This document shows, piece by piece, positions 1-8,940 of a DNA stretch of 53,372 nucleotides. How positions within the stretch are numbered: the stretch's first letter is position 1; each line of letters opens with the position of its first letter. The stretch lies in the NCBI GenBank assembly GCA_019753375.1, contig JAIELC010000016.1:1-53372 (forward strand), in the 5' to 3' direction. The notes below the pieces were generated by a model. It had not been told where the DNA came from, did not search any database, and was given only the letters and a program-made list of their open reading frames with translations. The position numbers and the translations under genes were made by a program. The stretch comes from Sphingomonas sp. (GTDB taxonomy: Bacteria > Pseudomonadota > Alphaproteobacteria > Sphingomonadales > Sphingomonadaceae).

Positions 1-84
1 CTGACGGTGAGCGGCGATGGCCGTTACATGCCGCATACGCCGCACGCCTTTGGCTGGATTGAATGGGGCGAAGCCCGGATCTGA
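1..84 (+). CDS. 3' end of an unidentified protein gene (partial)
   Basis: Reading frame 1 is open from the first base to a TGA at 82-84 and gives the last 27 residues of a protein ending in PHAFGWIEWGEARI. The rest lies outside the window. I do not recognise the family from this tail. It runs in the same direction as the M20 hydrolase that starts 53 bases later, so it may be the preceding member of the arginine-catabolism operon, but nothing in the fragment proves that. Confidence 0.5.
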   Translation: MTVSGDGRYMPHTPHAFGWIEWGEARI

Positions 85-137
85 TCTCGCCCTGACGGGG
101 GTAGAGTAAGTCATCTGAAGCGGCTAGAGCGTGCGCC

Positions 138-1346
138 ATGGCGGGACTTTCCACGACAGAACAGGCAGCGATCGACGTCGCCCGCGCGGAACCGATGCTC
201 GACCAGGTCTTGCGGTGGGTGCCGGTCAATTCGGGCACGCGCAATCTTGCCGGCCTGTCGACAATGGCCGGGTTGCTGGCAGACAGTTTCGCCATGCTGC
301 CGGGGCATATCAGCCTCGTCGATCCTTCGCCGGTTGAAAGCGTGACGGCCGAGGGAACAGTGATCGCCATCGAACATGGCAAGCATCTTCGCGTGACCGT
401 GCGGCCGGACGCCCCTGTGCAATTGGTGCTGACCGGCCACATGGACACGGTATTTGCCGTCGACCACTCGTTCCAGACGATCTCGACCCTGCCCGATGGA
501 TCGCTGAACGGACCGGGCGCTGCCGACATGAAGGGCGGGATCGCGGTCATGCTGGCGGCGTTGAAAGCCGTTGAGGCAAGCAGCGTCGCAAGCCGGATCG
601 GCTATGACGTCGTGCTGAACTCTGATGAGGAAACGGGGTCGCTTTCCTCTGCAAACCTGATTGCAGCCGCCGCGCACGGAAAGCTGGCGGCGCTGACCTA
701 TGAACCGGCGTTGCCCGACGGCACATTGGCAGGCGCGCGGGGCGGTACCGGCAACTTTTCCATCACCATCCACGGACGGTCGGCGCATGCTGGCCGCAAT
801 CCGGATGAAGGCCGCAACGCAATTGTCGCCGCGGCCGATGTGGCGCTGCGGCTGGCGGCCGCACGGTCGCCGGGCCTTTCGGTAAACCCCGCGCGCATCG
901 ATGGCGGCGGTCCCAATAATGTTGTGCCTGATCTGGCGGTATTGCGGGTCAATTTCCGGCCGCGCTCGCATGAGGAAATCCACCGGGCACAGGCGCTGAT
1001 CGACCGGGTCGTTGCGCAGGTCGCCACCGATCATGATGTACGGATTGCCGTGCATGGCAGTTTCAATCGTCCGCCAAAACCGATTGATGCGGGCGCGGCG
1101 CGGCTGTTTGATCTCGTCAAGCGAGCCGGTGCCGATCTTGGCTTGTCGATTGGGTGGCGCGACACGGGCGGGGTCTGCGATGGCAACAACATTGCGGCGT
1201 GCGGTGTCCCGGTTGTCGACACGATGGGCGCGCGCGGAGGGGCGATCCATTCGGCGGATGAGTTCCTGATCCCGGACAGCTTGCCCGAACGGGCAGCGTT
1301 GTCGGCATTGACCATCCTCCGCATCGCAGAACGGGGACAATTGTGA
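138..1346 (+). CDS. M20-family metallohydrolase in the ast cluster
   Basis: A 402-residue zinc-dependent amidohydrolase/carboxypeptidase of the M20 (ArgE/DapE/CPG2) superfamily, cytoplasmic with no signal peptide. The expected ligands are visible: H101 and D103 in GHMDTV, D130 in GAADMKGG, the acid pair E164/E165 in NSDEETG, E189 in YEP and H371 in IHSADEF. H217 in GRSAHAG belongs to the lid/dimerisation domain. The DTGGVCDGN stretch near residue 342 is typical of the glutamate-carboxypeptidase branch. The stop overlaps the GTG start of astA by four bases (GTGA), so the two are probably translated together. In this place it probably hydrolyses an N-acylated or peptide-bound arginine or glutamate derivative, but the substrate cannot be read from sequence. 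The family is certain; the role is inferred from the operon. Confidence 0.88.
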   Translation: MAGLSTTEQAAIDVARAEPMLDQVLRWVPVNSGTRNLAGLSTMAGLLADSFAMLPGHISLVDPSPVESVTAEGTVIAIEHGKHLRVTVRPDAPVQLVLTGHMDTVFAVDHSFQTISTLPDGSLNGPGAADMKGGIAVMLAALKAVEASSVASRIGYDVVLNSDEETGSLSSANLIAAAAHGKLAALTYEPALPDGTLAGARGGTGNFSITIHGRSAHAGRNPDEGRNAIVAAADVALRLAAARSPGLSVNPARIDGGGPNNVVPDLAVLRVNFRPRSHEEIHRAQALIDRVVAQVATDHDVRIAVHGSFNRPPKPIDAGAARLFDLVKRAGADLGLSIGWRDTGGVCDGNNIAACGVPVVDTMGARGGAIHSADEFLIPDSLPERAALSALTILRIAERGQL

Positions 1347-2362
1347 CATTTCGCATCCGCGCCGCGCGTGAAGATGATCTTCAGCACTTGTACGAAATGG
1401 CCAAGCTGACGGGCGGCGGCTTTACCAACCTGCCGCCCGATCGCCGCGCGCTGAGGGCCAAGCTTGATCGCAGCCATAGCGCCTTTGCCCGCGACGACGC
1501 AGCGATACTCGACGAGCTGTTTGTCCTGATCCTCGAAAACACCCGGACGGGCGATGTCCGTGGCACGTGCCAGATCTTCACGATGGTTGGCCAGCGCCAC
1601 CCATTTTACAGCTACCGAATTGGGACGTTGTCGCAGCATAGCGAGCAATTGGGCCGTACCTTCAAGGCCGAGATGCTGTCGCTGACCACCGATCTGGAAG
1701 GATCGACCGAAGTGGGTGGGCTTTTCCTCCATCCCGGCGAACGGGCGGGCGGTTTGGGGATGCTGCTCGCGCGCAGCCGATATCTGTTCATCCGCGCGCA
1801 CCGCGCACGTTTCGCCGATCGCATCCTTGCCGAATTGCGGGGTATTATCGACGAAACCGGCGGTTCACCGTTTTGGGACGGGCTGGCGGGCCGCTTTTTC
1901 GGGATGCACTTTCAGGACGCCGATCAGTTCAACGCGGTGCACGGCCACCAGTTCATCGCCGATCTGTTTCCCAAGCATCCGATCTACACCGCGATGCTTT
2001 CCGACAATGCGCGCGCCGTGATTGGCATGCCGCACCCGTCGGGGCGCGCGGCAATGCGGATGCTGGAGAATGAAGGTTTCAGTTTCGACAAATATATCGA
2101 CATTTTTGACGGTGGCCCGACCATGAACGCACGCACCGACGACGTGCGCACCATTCGCGACACCGTGACCAGCCGGGTCACCGCGATCGATGACGATGGC
2201 GGGGACGCCGCGCTGATCGCCACCGGGCATTTGACCGAATTTCGCTGCTGCTATGGCAACGTCCGCAGGATCGACGACGGCACCGTTGTCATCGACCGAG
2301 CGGCGGCCACGGCACTCGGCGTCAAGCCCGATGACGAGGTCCATCATGTCGGTCGGATCTGA
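1343..2362 (+). CDS. astA: Arginine N-succinyltransferase
   Basis: 339 residues, the usual length for AstA, which transfers succinyl from succinyl-CoA to the alpha-amino group of L-arginine, the first step of the ammonia-producing succinyltransferase pathway. The N-terminus begins FRIRAAREDDLQHLYEMA, followed by a glycine-rich TGGGFTNLP stretch, the acyltransferase core around STEVGGLFLHP and the conserved GSPFWDGLAGRFFGMHF segment. The start is GTG at 1343, chosen because it overlaps the preceding stop as GTGA and gives the family's normal N-terminus. The 3' end overlaps the start of astB by 17 bases. No astC, astD or astE is in the window; they may lie upstream of base 1 or elsewhere. Confidence 0.95.
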   Translation: MTFRIRAAREDDLQHLYEMAKLTGGGFTNLPPDRRALRAKLDRSHSAFARDDAAILDELFVLILENTRTGDVRGTCQIFTMVGQRHPFYSYRIGTLSQHSEQLGRTFKAEMLSLTTDLEGSTEVGGLFLHPGERAGGLGMLLARSRYLFIRAHRARFADRILAELRGIIDETGGSPFWDGLAGRFFGMHFQDADQFNAVHGHQFIADLFPKHPIYTAMLSDNARAVIGMPHPSGRAAMRMLENEGFSFDKYIDIFDGGPTMNARTDDVRTIRDTVTSRVTAIDDDGGDAALIATGHLTEFRCCYGNVRRIDDGTVVIDRAAATALGVKPDDEVHHVGRI

Positions 2363-3623
2363 TCCCGTGCGACTGGTCGAGATCAATTTCGACGGGCTGA
2401 TCGGCCCCAGCCATAATTATGCGGGGCTGAGCTTTGGCAATCTGGCGGCGACCAGCCATGGCGGCCAGACCTCGCACCCCCGGGCAGCGGCGCTGCAGGG
2501 CATTGCCAAGATGCGCGCCAATCTGGCGCTGGGGCTGACGCAGGGCATCCTGCTCCCGCACGCCCGACCCGATCATAAATGGCTGGCGGCGCTGGGCACC
2601 GATTATGCGCATGCCGATGCGACGCTGCGCGCGCAGGCGCTGTCAGCGTCGGCGATGTGGGCAGCCAATGCCGCTACCGTGTCGCCAGCACCCGACACAG
2701 CGGACGGCAAATGTCATTTGTCCGGCGCCAATCTGATGACGATGCCGCATCGCAGCCACGAATGGCCGGAAACGGTTGCGCAGTTGCGCCTTGCCTTTGC
2801 CGACCCCGCCTTTGCGGTGCACGATCCCGTACCGCCGCCGTTCGGCGATGAAGGCGCCGCAAACCATATGCGGCTGTGCGCGCAGCACGGCGCGCCCGGC
2901 GTTGAGGTGTTCGTCTACGGCGTGTCGGGCGGGCGCTTTCCGGCGCGCCAGCACCGCCAGGCGAGCGAGGCTGTGGCGCGCATGCACGGGCTGGACCTGG
3001 CACGCACGCTGTTCGTGGCGCAGTCCGAAGAAGCGATTGCGGCGGGGGCGTTTCATAATGATGTGGTCGCCGTCGCCAATGAGCATGTCCTGTTCGCCCA
3101 CGAGCAGGCATTTGCCGACAAGGCCGGATTTTATGCCGCGCTGCGCGACATTCTGCCCGAAGTGGAAATTGTCGAAGTGCCGGCGGCAGAGGTGTCGCTG
3201 GCCGATGCGGTCGCATCCTATCTGTTCAACGCCCAGCTGGTAACGCTGCCGGGCCACGAAATGGCGCTGATCCTTCCCGAAGAGGCCCGCGACAATCCCC
3301 GGGTCTGGGGGTGGCTGACCCGGATGATCGACGGCAACGGCCCGATCCGCCGGCTGGAAATCGTCAATGTCCGCGAATCGATGTCGAACGGCGGCGGCCC
3401 CGCCTGCCTAAGGCTCCGCGTCGTCGCCGATCCTGCGACGATCGACCCGCGCTTCCTGGTGGATACCGCCCGGCTTGATCAGATTGCAGCACTGGTGGCG
3501 ACGCATTGGCCGGAAGAAATCCCGATCGACCAGATCGGTGATCCTGCCCTGATCGCGCAGATAGAAACGGCTCGCACCGCGCTGTTGCACCTGTTGGGGA
3601 TTGTCGAATTAATTGACAGTTAA
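2346..3623 (+). CDS. astB: N-succinylarginine dihydrolase
   Basis: 425 residues. AstB converts N2-succinylarginine to N2-succinylornithine, CO2 and two ammonia. The family start VEINFDGLIGPSHNYAGLS is present. The catalytic triad of the amidinotransferase-like fold can be placed by motif as E169 (FGDEGAANH), H237 (AFHNDVVAV) and C354 (GGGPACLRL). The frame is open further upstream, but ATG 2346 is preferred because a GAGG ribosome-binding sequence lies six bases ahead, inside the end of astA. An in-frame GTG at 2367 is a second possibility. The 17-base overlap with astA indicates one transcript. The TAA stop sits inside a dyad sequence described separately. Confidence 0.95.
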   Translation: MSVGSDPVRLVEINFDGLIGPSHNYAGLSFGNLAATSHGGQTSHPRAAALQGIAKMRANLALGLTQGILLPHARPDHKWLAALGTDYAHADATLRAQALSASAMWAANAATVSPAPDTADGKCHLSGANLMTMPHRSHEWPETVAQLRLAFADPAFAVHDPVPPPFGDEGAANHMRLCAQHGAPGVEVFVYGVSGGRFPARQHRQASEAVARMHGLDLARTLFVAQSEEAIAAGAFHNDVVAVANEHVLFAHEQAFADKAGFYAALRDILPEVEIVEVPAAEVSLADAVASYLFNAQLVTLPGHEMALILPEEARDNPRVWGWLTRMIDGNGPIRRLEIVNVRESMSNGGGPACLRLRVVADPATIDPRFLVDTARLDQIAALVATHWPEEIPIDQIGDPALIAQIETARTALLHLLGIVELIDS

Positions 3624-3647
3624 CCTTGTTTGTTAACACGGACTGTC
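3615..3647. repeat. GTTAAC dyad at the end of astB
   Basis: Two copies of the self-complementary hexamer GTTAAC (3619-3624 and 3632-3637) stand seven bases apart, flanked by complementary GACAG (3615-3619) and CTGTC (3643-3647). The first copy contains the astB stop codon. There is no T-run, so it is not a classical terminator. It could be an operator for the small gene at 3688 or a weak mRNA hairpin. A TTGACA hexamer at 3613-3618 overlaps it, but no good -10 sequence follows at normal spacing. Confidence 0.35.
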
Positions 3648-3687
3648 GCAATTCCGGGGTTGGCGTGCGCCTTGCTTAACCATTGGC

Positions 3688-3906
3688 ATGGTCAAAAAAA
3701 TTGCCCGTCTGTTTGTTATCAAAAACAAGTTTGAAGCGTTTTTGATTATCTATGGGCTCGGCACAGGCGCGGTCGAACGCGGGCTTCATTACATGCAGCT
3801 CTATCCTGGCCTGGGCGGCAAAATTCTCTTCTGCCTCGCCCCTGTTGCGGTATTTATGGCGGGCGCGCGCATCCTGGACTCGCTCGAACGCGAACAAGAG
3901 CATTGA
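3688..3906 (+). CDS. Small conserved membrane protein of unknown function
   Basis: 72 residues starting MVKKIARLFVIKNKFEAF. The basic N-terminus is followed by one hydrophobic stretch at about 18-28 (FLIIYGLGTGAV) and a stronger one at about 45-60 (ILFCLAPVAVFMAGARI), ending in a short acidic tail, so it is probably a one- or two-pass inner-membrane protein. I recognise the general type as a small hypothetical protein often seen in sphingomonad genomes, but it has no known function. It lies between astB (64 bases) and cysD (67 bases) on the same strand. Codon use matches the neighbours and no overlapping gene competes with it. Confidence 0.7.
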   Translation: MVKKIARLFVIKNKFEAFLIIYGLGTGAVERGLHYMQLYPGLGGKILFCLAPVAVFMAGARILDSLEREQEH

Positions 3907-3973
3907 CGGAACTTTGCACCCCAACAGGATAAGTTGATGGCGCGGCGGGCACATCCCATTATGTGACACGCCT

Positions 3974-4885
3974 ATGAACGCACCGCTTACCCATCTGCAA
4001 CGGCTGGAAGCTGAAAGCATCCACATCATGCGCGAAGTGGTGGCCGAGGCTGACCGCCCGGTCATGCTCTATTCGGTTGGGAAGGATTCAGCGGTGATGC
4101 TGCATCTGGCCAGAAAGGCATTTTACCCGGCCCCGCCCCCCTTCCCGCTCCTGCATGTCGATACGACCTGGAAGTTTCGCGCCATGTACGATCTGCGCGA
4201 CAAGACGGCGGCGGCGGCCGGGATGGAATTACTGGTCCACCGCAATCCCGAAGCGCTGGCCCAGGGCATCAATCCGTTCGATCACGGCAGCCGCCATACC
4301 GATATGTGGAAGACCGAGGGGCTCAAACAGGCACTCGACAGTCACGGCTTTGACGCCGCCTTTGGCGGTGCCCGGCGTGACGAGGAAAAAAGCCGCGCCA
4401 AGGAACGCGTGTTCAGCTTCCGGTCGGCCAACCATCGCTGGGACCCCAAGAACCAGCGCCCCGAACTATGGAATCTGTACAACGCACGCAAAAACAAGGG
4501 AGAAAGCATCCGTGTTTTCCCGATCTCCAACTGGACCGAGCTTGATATCTGGCAATATATCCAGCTCGAAAATATTGAAATTGTACCGCTCTATTTCTCG
4601 GCACCGCGCCCGACCTATTGGCATGACAGCCAGCTTTTCATGGCTGACGACCCCGAACGCATGGAACGCGTGCTCGGCCGCAAGGTCGATATCGAGGAAC
4701 GCTGGGTCAGGTTCCGGACGCTAGGGTGCTTCCCGCTGAGCGGCGCGGTCGAAAGCCGGGCGACAAACCTGTCGGAAGTCATCCAGGAAATGCTGCTGAC
4801 CACGACCTCGGAGCGCCAGGGTCGGGTCATCGACCATGATCAGTCCGCGAGCATGGAGAAGAAAAAGCAGGAGGGGTATTTCTGA
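3974..4885 (+). CDS. cysD: Sulfate adenylyltransferase subunit 2
   Basis: 303 residues, the normal CysD length. With CysN it makes adenosine 5'-phosphosulfate from ATP and sulfate in the cytoplasm, the first step of sulfate assimilation. It belongs to the PP-loop ATP pyrophosphatases; the loop reads SVGKDS at residues 34-39. Other family segments are the [15 protein letters not shown] stretch, the SFR segment, and [15 protein letters not shown]. It ends in the usual basic tail KKKQEGYF. The stop TGA shares one base with the ATG of cysNC (TGATG), so translation is coupled; a GGAGGGG sequence at the cysD end serves as the ribosome-binding site for cysNC. Confidence 0.97.
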   Translation: MNAPLTHLQRLEAESIHIMREVVAEADRPVMLYSVGKDSAVMLHLARKAFYPAPPPFPLLHVDTTWKFRAMYDLRDKTAAAAGMELLVHRNPEALAQGINPFDHGSRHTDMWKTEGLKQALDSHGFDAAFGGARRDEEKSRAKERVFSFRSANHRWDPKNQRPELWNLYNARKNKGESIRVFPISNWTELDIWQYIQLENIEIVPLYFSAPRPTYWHDSQLFMADDPERMERVLGRKVDIEERWVRFRTLGCFPLSGAVESRATNLSEVIQEMLLTTTSERQGRVIDHDQSASMEKKKQEGYF

Positions 4886-6813
4886 TGCCCAACCCGTCGG
4901 AACCGCATTATGTCGCCGATGCGCTGATTGAACAGGATATCGACGGCTATCTTCGCCGCCACCAGTATAAATCGCTGCTGCGATTCATCACCTGCGGATC
5001 GGTCGACGATGGCAAATCGACGCTGATCGGCCGGCTGCTTTATGATTCCAAGATGATTTTTGAGGATCAGCTGGCGGCGCTTGAAGCCGACAGCAAACGG
5101 GTTGGGACACAGGGCCAGAACATCGACTTTGCCCTGCTGGTCGACGGCCTTGCCGCTGAGCGCGAGCAGGGTATCACGATCGATGTCGCCTACCGGTTCT
5201 TCGCGACTGAGACGCGTAAATTCATCGTCGCCGATACACCGGGTCATGAACAATATACGCGCAACATGGTGACCGGCGCATCGACCGCCGATCTTGCCGT
5301 TATCCTGATCGACGCGCGCAAGGGCGTGCTGACCCAGACCCGACGCCACAGCTATCTGGCACAGCTTATCGGCATCCGCCACGTCGTGCTGGCGGTCAAC
5401 AAGATGGACCTGGTGGGCTATGATCAGGCCATTTTCGACAAGATCGTCGACGACTATCGCGAATTTGCCACCGGGATTGGCCGTACCGAATTCACCGCCA
5501 TCCCGATCTCGGGCTTCAAGGGCGACAACATCACGGCGGTTTCGGCAAACACGCCCTGGTATGCCGGCCCCAGCCTGATTGAGCATCTGGAAACCGTTGA
5601 CGTCGATGCTGATGCCGCGGCGCGGGCACCGTTCCGCATGCCGGTCCAGTGGGTGAACCGGCCCAACCTGGATTTTCGCGGCTTTGCCGGCCAAATTGCG
5701 GCGGGAGCCATCAAGCCCGGCGACCGTGTCCGCATCCTGCCATCGGGCAGACTGACCAGCATTGCGCGCATTGTGACGATGGACGGCGATCTGGAAGAAG
5801 CCGTTGCCGGCCAGTCGGTGACGCTGACGCTAACCGATGAGGTTGATTGTTCGCGCGGCGACGTCATCGCCGTTGCCGATGCCCCGCCGCAATCATCTGA
5901 TCAGTTCGCGGCAATGATTGTCTGGATGAACGAGGCACCGCTATTGCCGGGCCGGTCCTATCTGATGAAAATTGGCAGCCAGACCGTCGGCGCCAATATC
6001 AAGGCACCCGAACACACCGTCGACGTCAACACAATGGCACGCCTGCCCGCACGGACGTTCGCCTTGAACGATATCGGTCTGGCGGAGTTGTACACCGACC
6101 GGCCAATCGTCTTTGAACCCTATGCCGACAGCCACACGCTGGGCGGGTTCATCCTGATCGATCGCGCCACCAATGCCACGGTCGCCGCCGGCATGATCCG
6201 CGATGCGCTCCGGCGGGCGCAGAATGTCCATTGGCAAGCCGTCGAAATCAGCCGCAGCGCGCATGCGCGGCAAAAAGGACAAATACCCAAGCTGCTATGG
6301 TTCACCGGCCTGTCCGGGTCGGGCAAGTCGACCATCGCCAATCTGGTTGAACAAAAGCTCTATGCCATGGGGCGTCACACCTATTTGCTAGACGGCGATA
6401 ATATCCGCCACGGCCTCAACAAGGATTTGAGCTTCAGCGATGCGGATCGGGTGGAAAATATCCGCCGCGTGGGTGAAGTCGCAAAGCTGATGACCGATGC
6501 CGGATTGATCGTGCTGACCGCGTTCATTTCCCCCTTTCGCGCTGAGCGTGAAATGGTGCGCGCGATGCTGCCCGAGGGCGACTTTGTCGAAATCTTTGTC
6601 GACACGCCGCTCGAGGTTGCCGAAGCCCGCGACGTAAAGGGTCTTTACGCCAAGGCGCGGCGCGGCGAGATTGCCAGCTTCACGGGCATATCCAGCCCCT
6701 ATGAACGTCCTGAAAATCCGCAATTCCACATCGACACGACGACCGAGAGCGCCGAAGCTGCGGCCAACCGGATCGTCGAACATGTCATCGGGGTGTGGAG
6801 TTACGAACTTTGA
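4885..6813 (+). CDS. cysNC: Bifunctional sulfate adenylyltransferase subunit 1 / adenylylsulfate kinase
   Basis: 642 residues fusing a CysN GTPase to a CysC kinase. CysN: P-loop G38-S45 (GSVDDGKS), DTPGH at 117-121 and NKMD at 172-175, followed by two beta-barrel domains of the EF-Tu type. CysC: from about residue 470, with P-loop GLSGSGKST starting at 475, the [13 protein letters not shown] segment that binds the nucleotide and APS, and [10 protein letters not shown]. The protein couples GTP hydrolysis to APS synthesis and then phosphorylates APS to PAPS. The NC fusion is well known in proteobacteria. It overlaps cysD by one base and cysQ by a few bases, making a compact three-gene operon. 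Confidence 0.97.
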   Translation: MPNPSEPHYVADALIEQDIDGYLRRHQYKSLLRFITCGSVDDGKSTLIGRLLYDSKMIFEDQLAALEADSKRVGTQGQNIDFALLVDGLAAEREQGITIDVAYRFFATETRKFIVADTPGHEQYTRNMVTGASTADLAVILIDARKGVLTQTRRHSYLAQLIGIRHVVLAVNKMDLVGYDQAIFDKIVDDYREFATGIGRTEFTAIPISGFKGDNITAVSANTPWYAGPSLIEHLETVDVDADAAARAPFRMPVQWVNRPNLDFRGFAGQIAAGAIKPGDRVRILPSGRLTSIARIVTMDGDLEEAVAGQSVTLTLTDEVDCSRGDVIAVADAPPQSSDQFAAMIVWMNEAPLLPGRSYLMKIGSQTVGANIKAPEHTVDVNTMARLPARTFALNDIGLAELYTDRPIVFEPYADSHTLGGFILIDRATNATVAAGMIRDALRRAQNVHWQAVEISRSAHARQKGQIPKLLWFTGLSGSGKSTIANLVEQKLYAMGRHTYLLDGDNIRHGLNKDLSFSDADRVENIRRVGEVAKLMTDAGLIVLTAFISPFRAEREMVRAMLPEGDFVEIFVDTPLEVAEARDVKGLYAKARRGEIASFTGISSPYERPENPQFHIDTTTESAEAAANRIVEHVIGVWSYEL

Positions 6814-7577
6814 GCGATGTCGCGCTTGCCAGATCGCTTGCCGAGCAAGCAGGCGCCTTGCTGCGCGCCATTCTGGCTGATCCAGACTGTCCAAAAAACG
6901 AGCTTGGGGACCGGGGTGATCGTGAAGCGAACCAGCTGATCATCCAGCGACTGAAACGCGAACGCCCCGACGATTTTATCCTGTCGGAAGAATCGCATGA
7001 CGACCGGCAACGCTGCGCTGCCCGGCGGGTATGGATCATCGACCCGCTGGACGGTACGCGCGAATATGTCGGCGGTATCGACGAATGGGCCGTCCATATC
7101 GGCCTGGCGATCGACGGCGTGCCCAGCGTCGGCGCGGTTGCCCTGCCGGCGCAACATTTGGTCTTCGCAACCGATGACGGGCCCGCACCGGATTGCCGCC
7201 CAACCCCGCGTCCCCGCATCGTCGCCAGCCGCAGTCGCGCGCCGGAAATTGCCACCCGGGTTGCCAAAGCCCTGGACGCGGAAATCGTGCCCATGGGATC
7301 AGCGGGGGCAAAGGCGATGGCGGTGGTGGATGGCCGGGCAGACATTTATCTGCATGCGGGCGGTCAGTTCGAATGGGACAATTGCGCCCCCGCCGCCGTC
7401 GCATTGGCCGCGGGCCTCCATGCGTCCCGAATTGACGGCTCACCGTTGGTCTATAATTGCGTCGATCCGTTCCTGCCCGATCTGTTGATCTGTCGGCCGC
7501 AATGGGCGGCGCAGGTTCTGGCAATTATCGCCCAACGCGACGCGGCTGCCCCCAATATCGCGGACAGTCGTCCTTGA
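6810..7577 (+). CDS. cysQ: 3'(2'),5'-bisphosphate nucleotidase, inositol-monophosphatase family
   Basis: 255 residues from the preferred start. CysQ dephosphorylates 3'-phosphoadenosine 5'-phosphate (or PAPS), clearing the by-product of the pathway made by the genes before it. The lithium-sensitive metal-phosphatase signature is present: the acid-rich LSEESHDD, the core motif [12 protein letters not shown] and the C-terminal [14 protein letters not shown]. The frame is open from GTG at 6795, but TTG 6810 is favoured: it overlaps the cysNC stop as TTGA and has GGAG nine bases upstream. Its 3' end nearly touches the convergent glycosyltransferase gene, 11 bases away. Confidence 0.9.
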   Translation: MSDVALARSLAEQAGALLRAILADPDCPKNELGDRGDREANQLIIQRLKRERPDDFILSEESHDDRQRCAARRVWIIDPLDGTREYVGGIDEWAVHIGLAIDGVPSVGAVALPAQHLVFATDDGPAPDCRPTPRPRIVASRSRAPEIATRVAKALDAEIVPMGSAGAKAMAVVDGRADIYLHAGGQFEWDNCAPAAVALAAGLHASRIDGSPLVYNCVDPFLPDLLICRPQWAAQVLAIIAQRDAAAPNIADSRP

Positions 7578-7588
7578 CGCGATAGGCG

Positions 7589-8728
7589 CTAGCTGGCGAC
7601 GACCGCGCGTTTCCGGTTGCGGCCCCAGACGATGCTGCTCGCGCCGCCGAAGTTGAACACGGCGCCCATAATCGCCCCGGCGATGCCAGCCAGCGACCAG
7701 CTGTTGGTTTCTTCAATCGCCAGATTGGCCACACCGATATTGGCGACCGCGCCGATCGAACAAATGACCGCGAACATCACCATGCCCCCGACAAAGTTCA
7801 GTCCACTCAACCGCCGGTCGCGATAGGTGAATTCATTATTGAGCACATAATTGAAGATAATGGCCGCGGCGACGGCGGCGCCCTGTGCCGAAATGAACGG
7901 GACACCGGCACCGATCAGCAGCGACAGAACGATCAAATGAACGCCCAGGCCCAGCCCGCCGACCAGCGCGAACAATACAAAGCGCGGCGGAATCCAGCCG
8001 CGCGACAGTTTTTCGATCAGCAGAAACGCAAATTCCGCCAGCACCATGGGGCTGAGCTTGCTTTCGCCTTCGCGCCGGTTGCGGAACGTGTACGGCACTT
8101 CGGCGATGCACAGCGTGCCCGGATAGGAACTGATGAGATCGAGGAGGATTTTATAGCCCTGGCTCGACAGATTGTAGATTGACCCGGAAAAAACCTGACG
8201 ACGGGCCATGAAGAAGCCGCTCATCGGATCACTCGTGCGATTACCGATCAGCGCCCGCGCGGCCCGCGTTGCAAACCCGCTCATTTGCTGGCGCGTCGCG
8301 TTCCAATCGCCGACCGATCCCCCAGCGGCATAGCGGGTCCCAACCACCAGATCGGCGTCGTCCGCGATCAGCATATCGAACATTTTCGGCAGGATGGTTT
8401 CATCGTGCTGAAAATCGGCGTCCATCACGGCAATCAGGTCGCCGCTGGCAGCCATGGCCCCCTCGATCACCGCCGACGCCAGCCCGCGACGGCCGACCCG
8501 CCGCACGCAGCGCAAGCGCGGTTCAACCGCGGCAATGCGCGCCACTTCGGCCCAGGTACGATCGGGGCTATCATCGTCGACGACAATGATTTCCCACGCG
8601 ACATGGCCCATCACCGCGTCGACGCTCTTTACCAGTGCTTCGATATTTGCCCGCTCATTATAGGTTGGAACGATGATCGAAACCTCTGGCACCAGATGAT
8701 TTCGGACAATCTTGCCCATCATTGACAT
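7589..8728 (-). CDS. GT2 glycosyltransferase with a C-terminal GtrA membrane domain
   Basis: About 379 residues. The first 230 or so are a GT-A fold transferase of the dolichyl-phosphate mannose synthase type: SIIVPTYNERANI, the nucleotide-sugar site VVDDDSPDRT, the metal-binding VMDADFQH and MSGFFMARR. The last 120 residues hold four hydrophobic segments of the GtrA family (for example FVLFALVGGLGLGVHLIVL), including the family signature FNYVLNNEFTYR. Together they suggest transfer of a sugar to a polyprenyl phosphate and its movement across the inner membrane, for surface glycan or lipid modification. The frame extends upstream to 8782, but MSMMGK at 8728 gives the usual short lead before the first strand. 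No strong ribosome-binding site distinguishes the two. Confidence 0.88.
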   Translation of the reverse strand: MSMMGKIVRNHLVPEVSIIVPTYNERANIEALVKSVDAVMGHVAWEIIVVDDDSPDRTWAEVARIAAVEPRLRCVRRVGRRGLASAVIEGAMAASGDLIAVMDADFQHDETILPKMFDMLIADDADLVVGTRYAAGGSVGDWNATRQQMSGFATRAARALIGNRTSDPMSGFFMARRQVFSGSIYNLSSQGYKILLDLISSYPGTLCIAEVPYTFRNRREGESKLSPMVLAEFAFLLIEKLSRGWIPPRFVLFALVGGLGLGVHLIVLSLLIGAGVPFISAQGAAVAAAIIFNYVLNNEFTYRDRRLSGLNFVGGMVMFAVICSIGAVANIGVANLAIEETNSWSLAGIAGAIMGAVFNFGGASSIVWGRNRKRAVVAS

Positions 8729-8940
8729 GGAGCGACGTTCCCGAATGGCGAAGCGGTTTGACGGCGAAGGTTCAGCATCCATTGGGCATTAATGCCAGAA
8801 CCCTAAAATTATGGTGAATAAAATGTGCACGGACGCCCGCCCCGATCGCCGGACGGGTTCCCCCTTGCCAAGCGCGGATCAGGCCTTCACCCTGCGGATA
8901 GTCGACGCGCGATCGACACCATCGGAGGCGATCTCAGGGC

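Noticed and set aside
111..1349. A 412-codon open frame on the minus strand
   Set aside because: It is the antisense of the M20 hydrolase gene; the translation is rich in arginine, histidine and cysteine with no family features, a common artefact in high-GC DNA.
2253..2345. Upstream extension of astB
   Set aside because: It overlaps the end of astA by more than 100 bases and adds residues absent from the family; ATG 2346 has a ribosome-binding site.
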